A DNA stretch of 64,000 nucleotides, from NCBI RefSeq assembly GCF_001650915.1, contig NZ_LXYO01000023.1, positions 310,001 through 374,000 on the forward strand, written 5' to 3'. Origin of the DNA: Marinobacter sp. EhC06 (GTDB lineage: Bacteria > Pseudomonadota > Gammaproteobacteria > Pseudomonadales > Oleiphilaceae). A program made the translations under genes and the position numbers. The notes under the pieces were generated by a model, which had not been told where the DNA came from, did no database searches, and was given only the letters and a program-made list of their open reading frames with translations. Position 1 is the first letter of the stretch; the number at the start of each line of letters is the position of its first letter. Shown here one piece after another: positions 44,987 to 53,650 of the stretch.

Positions 44987-45009
44987 CCGGTAACCCGCGG
45001 GGTTACCGG
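44987..45009. other. Hairpin downstream of the PEBP gene
   Basis: CCGGTAACC at 44987-44995 and GGTTACCGG at 45001-45009 form a perfect 9-bp stem with a 5-base loop, 29 bases after the PEBP-family stop. There is no T-run on the minus strand, so it is not a typical intrinsic terminator. Confidence 0.35.
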
Positions 45010-45037
45010 AATACCAATGTCCGGTGTTAGGTACCGG

Positions 45038-45661
45038 TTAGCGCAGGTCCGGATTCAGGGTATAGGTGCCCGTTACACGAGCGCTTGCCAACACGTGCCC
45101 CGCCATGGCTTCGCGCACATCGTTACCATCGAACTCGCCGTCGAGGGCGAGCGTATCCACATCCAGTGCGTGCACTTCGAAATGGTAATGATGGATGATC
45201 TCATCGTTCCAGGGCGGACAGGGGCCATCGTACCCGGCGTAAGTGCCGTTCATGTCGGGATTGCCCGCCAGAAACTGGGTGTAGTTGTTCACGCCGCGGA
45301 TACCGATGGGGCCGGGACCCGGCTCCTTGCCCTTGGGAATCACACCATCACTGTCTTCACCTTCCGGAATCCGGGTGGTGCCGGCCGGCACATCCACCAG
45401 CAGCCAGTGGAAAAAATCGACCCGCGGGATGTCCTTCGAGACGGTCTTGCCTTCCTGGTTCACGTCGTCTGCAACGCTGGGCACGTCCGGATCGAACATC
45501 ATTACCACGAAGCTCTTGGTGCCTTCCGGCGCATCGTCCCAGACAATTTCGGGGTTCCGGTTGGGACCGAAGCTCATGTGGTCTTCTTCACTGTAGACCC
45601 CGAATGCGAATTTCTCGGGAATCGGCTGGCCTTCGTCTATGCCTTGAACCTGTAGTTTCAC
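45038..45661 (-). CDS. YbhB/YbcL-type PEBP family protein
   Basis: 207 residues from a GTG at 45661 with a perfect AGGAGG seven bases upstream; upstream ATG codons lack such a site. The PEBP fold motifs are present: FVVMMFDPDVPS with the ligand-binding Asp-Pro, FHWLLVDVPAGTT, GVNNYTQF and YDGPCPPWNDEIIHHYHFEV. No signal peptide is seen. The role in bacteria is poorly defined. It is divergent from the ankyrin/spermidine-synthase-like pair. Confidence 0.9.
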   Translation of the reverse strand: MKLQVQGIDEGQPIPEKFAFGVYSEEDHMSFGPNRNPEIVWDDAPEGTKSFVVMMFDPDVPSVADDVNQEGKTVSKDIPRVDFFHWLLVDVPAGTTRIPEGEDSDGVIPKGKEPGPGPIGIRGVNNYTQFLAGNPDMNGTYAGYDGPCPPWNDEIIHHYHFEVHALDVDTLALDGEFDGNDVREAMAGHVLASARVTGTYTLNPDLR

Positions 45662-45775
45662 GGCGTTGCCTCCTGTGATTTTTGGCCTTGGGCTCATCGA
45701 CTGTGTCTGGGACAGTCTCATTCTGTGATAATACGGTTTTAACACAAAATCGATTCAACTGACCACGGAGCCCCG

Positions 45776-46108
45776 ATGAGCCAACAGAAGCCCGGCAAGC
45801 CGCAAAAGCCCGAAAACCAGAAAGACGAGGATGCGGTTGCCTTCGCCCAGGGCATTTTCGAACTGGCCCGTAACGGCGGTGCAGGGCCTCTCAGCGTGAT
45901 GCTTGACGCCGGTGTCCCGGTCAACATGCGCACCAGCGAGGGGGAGACCCTGTTGATCCTGGCCAGCAAACACGGCCACGCGGAAACGGTGCGTCTACTG
46001 CTTGAAAAAGGCGCCGATCGCGATGCGACGGACAGCCGCGGCAATACCGCTCAGTCGCTGGCAAAAACCGACAGCGTACGACGCCTGTTCGAAGAACAAA
46101 GCCGGTAA
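45776..46108 (+). CDS. Ankyrin-repeat protein, small
   Basis: 110 residues. After a lysine- and proline-rich start, two ankyrin repeats are visible: GPLSVMLDAGVPVNMRTSEG and TLLILASKHGHAETVRLLLEKGADRDATDSRG (given here in parts: TLLILASKHGHAETV and RLLLEKGADRDATD). It is probably a small cytosolic binding protein. The stop is 6 bases before the next gene, so the two are an operon. Confidence 0.88.
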   Translation: MSQQKPGKPQKPENQKDEDAVAFAQGIFELARNGGAGPLSVMLDAGVPVNMRTSEGETLLILASKHGHAETVRLLLEKGADRDATDSRGNTAQSLAKTDSVRRLFEEQSR

Positions 46109-46114
46109 GCCGGC

Positions 46115-46882
46115 ATGTTCAACAAGGGCGAGATTATTCACCACACCCGGGACGCCCTGGGCAGCATCCTGGTGGTCGATTACCGCAAACACCGGGTGCT
46201 GACCTTCAACTCGGTGTTCGAGCAGAGCAAGATCGACCGTCGCTATCCCTATCTGCCAGTGCACGAGTACAACCGGGCCATGATGCTGCCGGCGGTATTT
46301 GCCAACCCCCGCCACGTCACCATTCTGGGCCTGGGCGGCGGCGTGATGGCCGGCGCATTTCACCATCTCTATCCTGAGTGCCGGATACACGCGGTCGAAC
46401 TGCGCCAGGCGGTGCTGGATACGGCAAGGGAGTTTTTTGACCTTCCGGATAGTGAGCGCCTGGAGGTGACCATTGCTGATGCCCGGGATGCCCTGGAAAG
46501 GCTGCCGGAAGCGAGCACGGACATGATCCTGGCTGACCTGTATAACGCAGACCGGATGAGCCCTGCCCAGGCCCAGAAGCAATTCGTGGATGAGTGCGCC
46601 CAGGTGCTGGCCGAAGACGGCTGGCTGGTGCTGAACTACCACAGGACACCAGATGTTGAAGGGCCCTATTTCCGTCGACTCAAGAGACATTTTGCCGTGC
46701 TTCTGGGCTTCCGAAGCAAAAGCAACAACACCGTGGTCTATGCCAGCAAACAGCACTTCCAGTCCGTTCACCCCAAAGACCCGGTGTTGGCAGAACTGGA
46801 GAACCGGCTGCCAATAGACTGGCGTCGATTGATGGCTAAAGTCAGCCGGATGGAGTGGGGCGGAAAACCGTCTCAGAGTTGA
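46115..46882 (+). CDS. Spermidine-synthase-like methyltransferase-fold protein
   Basis: 255 residues. The class I fold is seen in VTILGLGGGVMAGAFHHLYP near residue 68 with the SAM-type binding loop GLGGG, HAVELRQAVLDTAREFF near residue 93 and MILADLYNADRMSPAQ near residue 140. It lacks the N-terminal tetramerisation domain of true spermidine synthase, and the catalytic Asp region reads DLYNAD, so polyamine synthesis is not established. It is co-transcribed with the ankyrin gene. Confidence 0.85.
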   Translation: MFNKGEIIHHTRDALGSILVVDYRKHRVLTFNSVFEQSKIDRRYPYLPVHEYNRAMMLPAVFANPRHVTILGLGGGVMAGAFHHLYPECRIHAVELRQAVLDTAREFFDLPDSERLEVTIADARDALERLPEASTDMILADLYNADRMSPAQAQKQFVDECAQVLAEDGWLVLNYHRTPDVEGPYFRRLKRHFAVLLGFRSKSNNTVVYASKQHFQSVHPKDPVLAELENRLPIDWRRLMAKVSRMEWGGKPSQS

Positions 46883-46960
46883 TCTGGGTCCTTGATGATT
46901 ACCGGGGATGATCCATAGTTACTGGTATGGAATCCACTGCGTTCGAGAGGAGTTCTGACC

Positions 46961-47137
46961 ATGAGTGAGGAAGACTATAAAAAGCTGCATCCGGTACTGA
47001 GTGAGGTCACGAAGACCTACGTCGATCTATACACCAACCGGCCCAACGAAAAAAACCGGGAAAAGCTGATCAAGCTTGAAGCCCTGCTACACGAGAAGCT
47101 GGAAGCGATTCAGAAAGCCAAGGAAGAGAAAGAATAG
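46961..47137 (+). CDS. Small charged hypothetical protein, 58 residues
   Basis: An ATG at 46961 follows a GAGGAG site at good spacing and opens a frame of 58 codons ending at TAG 47137. The protein begins MSEEDYKKLHPVLSEVTKTY and ends in a lysine- and glutamate-rich helix with heptad-like leucines (KLIKLEALLHEKLEAIQKAK), probably a coiled coil. No known family was recognised. It stands alone downstream of the spermidine-synthase-like gene. Confidence 0.7.
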   Translation: MSEEDYKKLHPVLSEVTKTYVDLYTNRPNEKNREKLIKLEALLHEKLEAIQKAKEEKE

Positions 47138-47164
47138 GGCCCGCCTGCGCCGAGCCCTGTCTGC

Positions 47165-47725
47165 TCAGGACCATTTTTCTCCGGGGCTCTGGTAATCCAG
47201 GACGGCCCGGTGCAGCGTTTCTGGCTGGTCGGTCTGGATCAGCATGTCGATGTATTGCTGCTTGAGAAATCCGGCCCGCTCCATGGTTTGCGCCATCGCC
47301 AGCAACGGATCGAAAAATCCTTTGACGTTGTAGATGGCACAGGGTTTCTGGTGCAACCCTAATTGGCCCCAGGTCCAGGCCTCAAACAGCTCTTCCAGGG
47401 TGCCAATCCCGCCCGGCAGCGCAACGAAACCATCAGCCAGATCCGCCATCAGGGCCTTGCGCTCGTGCATGTTTTTAACCACGTGCAGCTCGGTAAGACC
47501 GGAGTGGGCCAGCTCACGGTCCCGCAGATGCTCGGGGATCACCCCGTGCACCCGTCCGCCTGCGGCCAATACCGCATCGGCCACGACGCCCATCAGGCCC
47601 ACATGGCCACCACCGAACACCAGCTCGATGCCATTACGACCGAAGTAGTCACCCAGCTCCCGGGCTTTGTCAGCATAGAGCGGATCGTTGCCTGACCGGG
47701 AGCCGCAATAGACCGCGACTTTCAT
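47165..47725 (-). CDS. LOG family protein (cytokinin riboside 5'-monophosphate phosphoribohydrolase-like)
   Basis: 186 residues. VFGGGHVGLMGVVADA near residue 36 and ALPGGIGTLEELFEAWTWGQ near residue 101 carry the LOG signature PGGxGTxxE, with MHERKALMADLADG before it. LOG enzymes release free bases from nucleoside monophosphates; in bacteria without cytokinin the physiological substrate is usually AMP or another purine nucleotide. The start codon overlaps the GST gene stop by four bases. Confidence 0.92.
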   Translation of the reverse strand: MKVAVYCGSRSGNDPLYADKARELGDYFGRNGIELVFGGGHVGLMGVVADAVLAAGGRVHGVIPEHLRDRELAHSGLTELHVVKNMHERKALMADLADGFVALPGGIGTLEELFEAWTWGQLGLHQKPCAIYNVKGFFDPLLAMAQTMERAGFLKQQYIDMLIQTDQPETLHRAVLDYQSPGEKWS

Positions 47726-48594
47726 TCACCGTCCCCAATCTTGTCCTGGGTCTGGGTCTCGAAATCGCTGGCATCGTGGCGCTCGTGCAGCTGGCTGCTC
47801 GGCTCACCCCAGGCCCGGTTGACCATCCGGCCGCGCTTGACCGCCGGACGCTGGGCAATCTCATCAGCCCAGCGAATGACGTTGGTGTAGGTGTGGGCTT
47901 CCAGGAACTCGGCTGCGTCGTACACCTTGTTTTTCACCAGGGCGCCGTACCACGGCCAGATGGCCATATCGGCAATGGTGTATTCGTCACCCGCGATGTA
48001 GCGGTTATCGGCCAACTGCCGATCAAGTACATCCAGCTGACGTTTGACTTCCATGGTGTAGCGGTTGATCGGGTACTCGTAGTATTCCGGCGCGTAGGCG
48101 TAGAAATGGCCAAAGCCGCCACCGAGCATAGGTGCGCTGCCCATCTGCCAGAACAACCAGTTCATAGTTTCGGCACGCCCTGCGGTGTCCTTGGGCAGGA
48201 AAGCGCCAAACTTTTCCGCCAGATAGAGCAGGATGGAGCCGGATTCGAATAGGCGGATAGAAGGGCTGACACTGTGGTCCATCATGGCGGGAATCTTGGA
48301 GTTAGGGTTCACCTCCACAAAACCGCTGCCAAACTGGTCGCCCTCGGTAATTTTGACGAGCCAGGCATCGTACTCGGCTTCTTTAATACCCAATTCCAGC
48401 AGCTCCTCCAGCATCACCGTTACCTTGACGCCATTGGGCGTCGCCAGCGAATAAAGCTGCAACGGGTGCTTGCCAACCGGCAGCTCCTTGTCATGGGTCG
48501 GACCGGCGATCGGGCGGTTGATACTGGCAAACCGGCCACCACTCTCGGAGTCCCATTTCCAGACTTTGGGTGGCGTGTAGGTAGCGTCGGTCAT
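47722..48594 (-). CDS. yghU: Glutathione S-transferase family, YghU-like
   Basis: 290 residues from ATG 48594 after GAGGAG. LQLYSLATPNGVKVTVMLEELLELG is the N-terminal thioredoxin-fold start (written in parts: LQLYSLATPNG and VKVTVMLEELLELG), FVEVNPNSKIPAM and LFESGSILLYLAEKFG complete the GSH site, and the C-terminal helical domain has EYTIADMAIWPWYG. The long N-terminal arm and overall pattern match YghU, a disulphide-bond reductase. It overlaps the LOG gene by four bases. Confidence 0.92.
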   Translation of the reverse strand: MTDATYTPPKVWKWDSESGGRFASINRPIAGPTHDKELPVGKHPLQLYSLATPNGVKVTVMLEELLELGIKEAEYDAWLVKITEGDQFGSGFVEVNPNSKIPAMMDHSVSPSIRLFESGSILLYLAEKFGAFLPKDTAGRAETMNWLFWQMGSAPMLGGGFGHFYAYAPEYYEYPINRYTMEVKRQLDVLDRQLADNRYIAGDEYTIADMAIWPWYGALVKNKVYDAAEFLEAHTYTNVIRWADEIAQRPAVKRGRMVNRAWGEPSSQLHERHDASDFETQTQDKIGDGE

Positions 48595-48703
48595 GGCATT
48601 TCTCCTCACAAAGTAGCATTCAGCTGGCTCCGAGGTCGCATTGAGCCCGGGGCCGAAAACTCTAGCATGGAAGATCAAACAAAAAGAACCACAGGAGTAC
48701 CCC

Positions 48704-50812
48704 ATGGCAGGGCGCATTGTGCTCCTTCTTGCCTGTCTGTTTGTAATGCCCCAGGTTCAGGCCGAGCTGTCAGACAGCAAGCGGGCGCTGATCCAGGAGC
48801 TGTTTCCCTCGGCAACGGTCATTGAAGACAAGCTGCCGGATTTCCCGGTGTATCCGGTGTATCAACTCCAGGAACTGCTTGGCTATGCCTACGAAACCAT
48901 AGACCACAGCCGGCTCCAGGGCTTTGCCGGCAAACCGATCAGCATGCTGATCGGCCTGGATACCAAAGGGCGCTTTACCGGCATCAAGGTGCTGAATCAC
49001 CACGAGCCGGTATTTCTGCATGGCCTCGGCGAAGAGCCCCTGTTCGACTTCGTAGACCAATACGAAGGGCATTCGTTACAAGAGCAGATTATTGTCAGCA
49101 CCTCCAACTCCAGCCGTTCCGGACGAACCAGCGACGGCAACGTGGTGCACTTTGACGGTGTCAGCAAGGCCACGGTCTCTGTGCTGATCATCAACGACAC
49201 CGTGCTGTCCTCGGCCCTGAAAGTGGCCCGCCAAAAACTCGAGGGCTTTGCCCAGAGCGCCCCCACACGGGCGAAGCCGGATTTCTACCAGCCGATGTCC
49301 TGGCAGCAGCTGGTCGACCGCGGTTACATTGGGCACTGGCAAATTGGCAGTGAGTCCATTGAGGCTGAACTGGGCCGGCCTCTGTCTGACTACCCCATGA
49401 ACATTGAGCCGGCAGAGGGCGAGCCCTTTACCGAACTGTTCTTCGCCTACATCAATTCGCCCATGGTGGGGCGCAACCTGCTCGGCGACGACGGCTACCG
49501 GCGCCTCATGGAACGACTCGACGATGGCGCGCAGGTTCTGGCTGTCATGTCCCGCGGTGCCTTTCCCCATGTTTCCCGCGAGTTCGTGCCTGGCAGTTCT
49601 CCCGACCGTGTCGGCCTTACCCAGAACAACCTGGCCGTGGAAATGCGCGATCTCAACCTGCTCGACCAGAATCTCGAATTCCGGGCCGCCGGCATGCCCT
49701 CGTTCGAGGCCGGCAACCTGTTTCGGGTGGGCGGCAACGCCGGCTTTAACCCGGGGGCAGAGGCCAACCTGAAGCTCAACGTTGAACTGGCCCGTAACCA
49801 TCTGATGGTGGACCGGACATCCCTGGATATCCCGGTTCGATTCAACGAAGAGCTGTTTGAAACCGTCGAGGTTGCTCCCAACCCGGAAGACACCCGTCAA
49901 CCGGTCTGGATCGGGCTCTGGAAAGAACGCTGGTGGCAGATTTCCCTGCTGGTAATCGGCCTGACCGTTCTGACCGTGTTCTTCGCCCGCCAGAAAGCCC
50001 TGAGCCGCAACCCGAAGCTGGTACACCGGTTCCGCTGGGGATTCCTGTTTTTCACCCTGTTCTTTATCGGCTTCTACGCCCAGGGCCAGCTTTCGGTGGT
50101 TAACATCTACACCCTGTTCCTGGCGATCTGGGACGGTTTCTCTCTCAATGTCTTCTTGCTGGATCCGATCATCTTTATTCTCTGGGTCTACACATTCATA
50201 ACCCTGTTCATCTGGGGTCGCGGCCTGTTCTGTGGCTGGCTCTGCCCGTTCGGGGCCCTGCAGGAAATGGCCGCCTGGCTTGGCCAGAAACTGAAATTCC
50301 GCCAGATCAAGGTGCCCGAGCACTGGCACCGGCGCCTGATTCTGCTCAAATATCCGATCCTGCTCGCTCTGGTGGGCACTGCTTTCTACTCCCTGACCAT
50401 CGCCGAAAAGCTGGCGGAGGTGGAGCCATTCAAAACCAGCATAACCCTGTTTTTCGTTCGCTCTTGGCCCTTCGTACTTTACGCCGTCGGCCTGCTGGTA
50501 ATAGGCATGTTCATCCACAAATTCTACTGCCGCTATCTGTGCCCGTTGGGCGCCGGCCTTGCAGTGCTTGGCCGGTTCAGACTGTTCAGCTGGCTGGACC
50601 GGGTCGAGCTCTGCGGCAACCCTTGCCAGCACTGTAAAAACGAATGCGGCATCAATGCCATTCGCAAGGATGGCCGGATTGACTACGACGAGTGCATTCA
50701 GTGCCTGGAGTGCGTCGTTATTCTCGAAGATGACACCCGGTGCGTCGACAAACGGCTCGAGACCAAAAAACGGTCAAGACAGGCGCACATACTGGCAACG
50801 GACGCGGGCTGA
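48704..50812 (+). CDS. NosR/NirI-like membrane flavo-iron-sulphur protein
   Basis: 702 residues from ATG 48704, six bases after AGGAG. A signal peptide (residues 1-20) is followed by a periplasmic FMN-binding domain with FDGVSKATVS near residues 150-159, where Thr157 is the likely covalent FMN site. A second periplasmic region, about six membrane helices, two CxxxCP motifs (FCGWLCPFG and YCRYLCPLG) and C-terminal [4Fe-4S] cysteines (CGNPCQHCKNECG, CIQCLEC) follow. NosR passes electrons to nitrous-oxide reductase and is needed for its maturation, but no nos or nir gene is beside it. It may serve another periplasmic reductase. Confidence 0.9.
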   Translation: MAGRIVLLLACLFVMPQVQAELSDSKRALIQELFPSATVIEDKLPDFPVYPVYQLQELLGYAYETIDHSRLQGFAGKPISMLIGLDTKGRFTGIKVLNHHEPVFLHGLGEEPLFDFVDQYEGHSLQEQIIVSTSNSSRSGRTSDGNVVHFDGVSKATVSVLIINDTVLSSALKVARQKLEGFAQSAPTRAKPDFYQPMSWQQLVDRGYIGHWQIGSESIEAELGRPLSDYPMNIEPAEGEPFTELFFAYINSPMVGRNLLGDDGYRRLMERLDDGAQVLAVMSRGAFPHVSREFVPGSSPDRVGLTQNNLAVEMRDLNLLDQNLEFRAAGMPSFEAGNLFRVGGNAGFNPGAEANLKLNVELARNHLMVDRTSLDIPVRFNEELFETVEVAPNPEDTRQPVWIGLWKERWWQISLLVIGLTVLTVFFARQKALSRNPKLVHRFRWGFLFFTLFFIGFYAQGQLSVVNIYTLFLAIWDGFSLNVFLLDPIIFILWVYTFITLFIWGRGLFCGWLCPFGALQEMAAWLGQKLKFRQIKVPEHWHRRLILLKYPILLALVGTAFYSLTIAEKLAEVEPFKTSITLFFVRSWPFVLYAVGLLVIGMFIHKFYCRYLCPLGAGLAVLGRFRLFSWLDRVELCGNPCQHCKNECGINAIRKDGRIDYDECIQCLECVVILEDDTRCVDKRLETKKRSRQAHILATDAG

Positions 50813-50838
50813 CCCGCTCCGTTGCCCCAAAGCCCGGA

Positions 50839-51393
50839 TTACTGCTTTTTCTGCCATTCAAACTTCTTGAACGGCTCGTCAACCGGCGTTTCCGCAATGT
50901 GGTTGACGTAATTGCTCATCACCTTCTGGGACAGCACCAGAATCACTTCCAGTACCTGGCGGTGCTGGTATCCGGCTTCATAGAACGCGTCCAGGTCCTC
51001 TTTGCTGACATTGCCGTGTTTACGCATGACAGCGAGGGTAAAGGTTCTCAGCGCCTCAAGCTTGTCGCTCGGCAGCGGCGTTTCGTCCCGCAGTGCATTG
51101 GTAATGTCGTCGGACACGTCCATCATTTTGGCAATCCCGGTATGGGCAGGGACGCAGTAATGACAAGCGTTTTCCACGTTGATGGTTTGCCAAACCACGG
51201 TCTTCTCTTCGTTATCAAAGCTGCTGTCCAGCACCAGTTGATGCAGTTGCTGGTAACCCTCAAGGATGCCCGGCGCTTCCGCCATTACCGCGTGCAGGCC
51301 CGGGATCATGCCGAACGCCTTGAGCGAGTTGTCCAGCAGGGGCCTGGATTTCTCCGGTGCCGTGTCTTTGTCGTGCAAAGGAAAATCTGTCAT
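50839..51393 (-). CDS. AhpD/carboxymuconolactone decarboxylase-like protein
   Basis: 184 residues from ATG 51393, six bases after GGAG. The AhpD-type redox motif CHYCVPAH lies near residue 82 (ENACHYCVPAHTGIAKMM), with ALRTFTLAVMRKHG and the C-terminal VMSNYVNHIAETP. These proteins act as thiol-dependent peroxidases or decarboxylases; the intact CxxC plus His favours a peroxidase. It is divergent from the TetR gene, with three operator-like copies between, and is the probable target. Confidence 0.88.
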   Translation of the reverse strand: MTDFPLHDKDTAPEKSRPLLDNSLKAFGMIPGLHAVMAEAPGILEGYQQLHQLVLDSSFDNEEKTVVWQTINVENACHYCVPAHTGIAKMMDVSDDITNALRDETPLPSDKLEALRTFTLAVMRKHGNVSKEDLDAFYEAGYQHRQVLEVILVLSQKVMSNYVNHIAETPVDEPFKKFEWQKKQ

Positions 51394-51407
51394 TGCCAAC
51401 TCCTTTA

Positions 51408-51485
51408 TTGAATGTTTGCTCAATTACTACTTCAGGCTAACTGTTATTGAGTGGTCATTCAAGATATAATTGAGCGGTCATTCAA
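51408..51485. promoter_or_regulatory. Three 16-bp operator copies between the AhpD-like and TetR genes
   Basis: The half-palindrome TTGA...TCAA occurs three times as a 16-mer: 51408-51423 (reversed copy), 51447-51462 and 51470-51485. The last two read TTGAGTGGTCATTCAA and TTGAGCGGTCATTCAA and are 23 bases apart, about two helical turns; the first matches in inverted orientation with four or fewer differences. They cover the region where both divergent promoters must lie, so the TetR protein probably represses itself and the AhpD-like gene. Confidence 0.75.
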
Positions 51486-51510
51486 ATCACGGCAATGGTG
51501 AATTGTTGTT

Positions 51511-52116
51511 ATGGCCAGACACGCACGCTATGACCGGAAAACCGCCCTGGAAAAGGCCGTTGGCCTGTTCTGGGAGAAGGGCTATCACGGCAGCTCCATG
51601 AAGCAGATCGAGCAGGCCCTCGACATGCGACCGGGCAGTATCTACGCCACCTTCGGCAGCAAGGATGGCCTGTTTTCAGAAGCACTGGCCGCCTACGCTG
51701 AGCAGGGAGGCCGGGAGCTGGCCGTACACCTCAAGGGTTTTGACTCTATTGTTGAAGGTCTCCAGGACTATTTGCGCGGCATCGCCTGCAGTTGCGGGGA
51801 CGAAAACGCAGCGCCTTCCCGGGCCTGTATGATCGTGAAAACGCTGCTGGAATCCAGCAATACCCACCCGGCCCTGGCGGACCAAGCCAACAGCATTCTC
51901 GCTGCCATTGAGCAATCCATTGCAGACCTTGTTGAGCAGGCACGGGTGAATGGAGAGCTGGTGCAGTCCGTAGACAGCCGGCGACTTGCCAGGCTTCTCC
52001 AGGCGCAGATCATGGGTCTGAGATCCATGGCTGAACGCAACCTGGACCCGCAAATCATGCGGGATCTGGGCGATGATATGGCGGCTATTCTGGACGGATT
52101 CCGCACCCAGCACTGA
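51511..52116 (+). CDS. TetR-family transcriptional regulator
   Basis: 201 residues from ATG 51511. The helix-turn-helix is in the first 50 residues (GYHGSSMKQIEQALDMRPGSIYATFGSKDGLF). Written in parts: GYHGSSMKQIEQALDM and RPGSIYATFGSKDGLF. The C-terminal ligand domain has cysteines at CSCGDENAAPSRAC, which may sense thiol stress; its ligand is unknown. It is divergent from the AhpD-like gene across 117 bases that contain the operators. Confidence 0.9.
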   Translation: MARHARYDRKTALEKAVGLFWEKGYHGSSMKQIEQALDMRPGSIYATFGSKDGLFSEALAAYAEQGGRELAVHLKGFDSIVEGLQDYLRGIACSCGDENAAPSRACMIVKTLLESSNTHPALADQANSILAAIEQSIADLVEQARVNGELVQSVDSRRLARLLQAQIMGLRSMAERNLDPQIMRDLGDDMAAILDGFRTQH

Positions 52117-52131
52117 ACTCTTCCGTTTCCG

Positions 52132-52157
52132 AGCCCCGGTGCCACAATGCCGGGGCT
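52132..52157 (+). terminator. Hairpin after the TetR gene
   Basis: AGCCCCGG at 52132-52139 pairs with CCGGGGCT at 52150-52157, 16 bases after the TetR stop. The stem is strong but lacks a T-run, so termination here is tentative. Confidence 0.35.
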
Positions 52158-52339
52158 GAAGGTAGCAGCACTTCCGTCGAATTGTACCCGCAGCGCCGGC
52201 CGCGTTAACATTAACGGTCGGCTCAGGCCCTGCCTTGCTCCTTGTTCTCCCGTGGCTGCAAGCCTGGTTCCCAGTGAGGACAGCCAAGCATTCTTGCCCG
52301 AAGAGTACTTGGCTATCTTCACTTACAGGTCTGATTGTT

Positions 52340-53650
52340 ATGGATAACCTTCATCATATTGTTGTGGTCGGCGGTGGCGCCGGCGGGCTCGAACTGGTTA
52401 CCAGCCTTGGTAACAAACTGGGGAAAAAGAAAAAGGCCAGAGTTACTCTGGTGGATGCCGGACTCACCCATGTCTGGAAACCGCTGCTGCACGAAGTCGC
52501 GTCCGGTTCGCTGGATGCCAGCGCCAACGAGATCAACTACCGGGCCCACGCGCGGAAGCACCATTACGAATTCCAGCTGGGTCGCATGAGCGGTCTGGAC
52601 CGCCAGAACAAACAAGTGGTCATTGCCCCGTTTCACGATGTCGATGGCACAGAAGTGGTTCCCGAGCGGCACATCCAGTACGACACACTGGTGATTGCCG
52701 TGGGAAGCACCGCCAACGATTTCGGCACCCCTGGCGCTCAGGACAATTGCCTGTTCCTGGACAGCCTCAAGCAGGCCCGGCGTTTCCACAACCTCATGCT
52801 CAATGCCTTTCTGCGCAAGAATCATGAGGCGTTGCAGGGTGCTGAACACACCCTGAATATCAGCATTATCGGAGCCGGTGCCACCGGAGTGGAACTGGCA
52901 GCAGAACTGCGGCTGGCGTCCCGGGAGCTGCCGGTATACGGCATGAACCATCTCCAGCCCTCAGACGTTTCGATTACCGTGATTGAGGCCGCCGACCGCA
53001 TCCTTCCGGCCCTGCCGGGCCGGCTGTCTGCAGCGGCCACACGGGAGCTGGAACACCAGCGGGTGAACGTACTGACCGGCCAGCCAGTCAGTGAGGTACG
53101 GCCGAATACGGTTGTGATGAAAGACGGCACCGAATTGGCCTCGGAAATGACCATCTGGGCAGCGGGCATCAAGGCTCCGGCGTTCCTGGCCGAGCTTGAG
53201 GGCCTGGAAGTGAACCGGAGCAATCAGCTGGTGGTGGAACAGACCCTGCAAACCACCCAGGATGCGGACATCTTTGCCTTTGGCGACTGCGCCGCTTGCC
53301 CGCAGCCGGATTCCGACCGGCCGGTACCACCCCGGGCCCAGGCTGCGCACCAGCAGGCCGACACCCTGTTCAAGACTCTCTGCAACCGCCTGGACAAGGG
53401 CGAGGCGGTGCCCTTCGTCTACAACGACCACGGTTCGCTCATCAATTTCAGCCGTTACACCACCGTTGGCAATCTGATGGGCAATCTGTCCGGCCGCAGT
53501 ATGTACATCGAGGGCAAGGTGGCCCGGCTGTTCTATCTGTCCCTCTATCGGATGCATCAGGTGGCTCTGCACGGCATGTTCCGCACCGGGATCATCTGGC
53601 TGATGGACCGGATCAGCCGCGCCATGCATCCGAGACTGAAGCTGCACTGA
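52340..53650 (+). CDS. ndh: Type II NADH dehydrogenase (NDH-2)
   Basis: 436 residues from ATG 52340, with AGGT 10 bases upstream. A membrane-associated, non-pumping NADH:quinone oxidoreductase. FAD-binding HIVVVGGGAGGLELVTSLG is at the start, NAD-binding SIIGAGATGVELAAELRLAS lies near residue 175, and FAFGDCAACPQ near residue 310 is the second FAD motif. The C-terminus with basic helices (WLMDRISRAMHPRLKLH) is likely to bind the membrane. GTTAACATTAAC at 52204-52215 upstream could be a regulator site. Its last 38 bases overlap the end of the convergent nuoN. Confidence 0.94.
   Translation: MDNLHHIVVVGGGAGGLELVTSLGNKLGKKKKARVTLVDAGLTHVWKPLLHEVASGSLDASANEINYRAHARKHHYEFQLGRMSGLDRQNKQVVIAPFHDVDGTEVVPERHIQYDTLVIAVGSTANDFGTPGAQDNCLFLDSLKQARRFHNLMLNAFLRKNHEALQGAEHTLNISIIGAGATGVELAAELRLASRELPVYGMNHLQPSDVSITVIEAADRILPALPGRLSAAATRELEHQRVNVLTGQPVSEVRPNTVVMKDGTELASEMTIWAAGIKAPAFLAELEGLEVNRSNQLVVEQTLQTTQDADIFAFGDCAACPQPDSDRPVPPRAQAAHQQADTLFKTLCNRLDKGEAVPFVYNDHGSLINFSRYTTVGNLMGNLSGRSMYIEGKVARLFYLSLYRMHQVALHGMFRTGIIWLMDRISRAMHPRLKLH

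Noticed and set aside
44987..45009. Hairpin after the PEBP gene as an intrinsic terminator
   Set aside because: No T-run on the relevant strand; kept only as a hairpin.
48704..50812. Part of a nitrous-oxide reduction operon
   Set aside because: No nosZ, nosD, nosF, nosY or nosL is found on either side.
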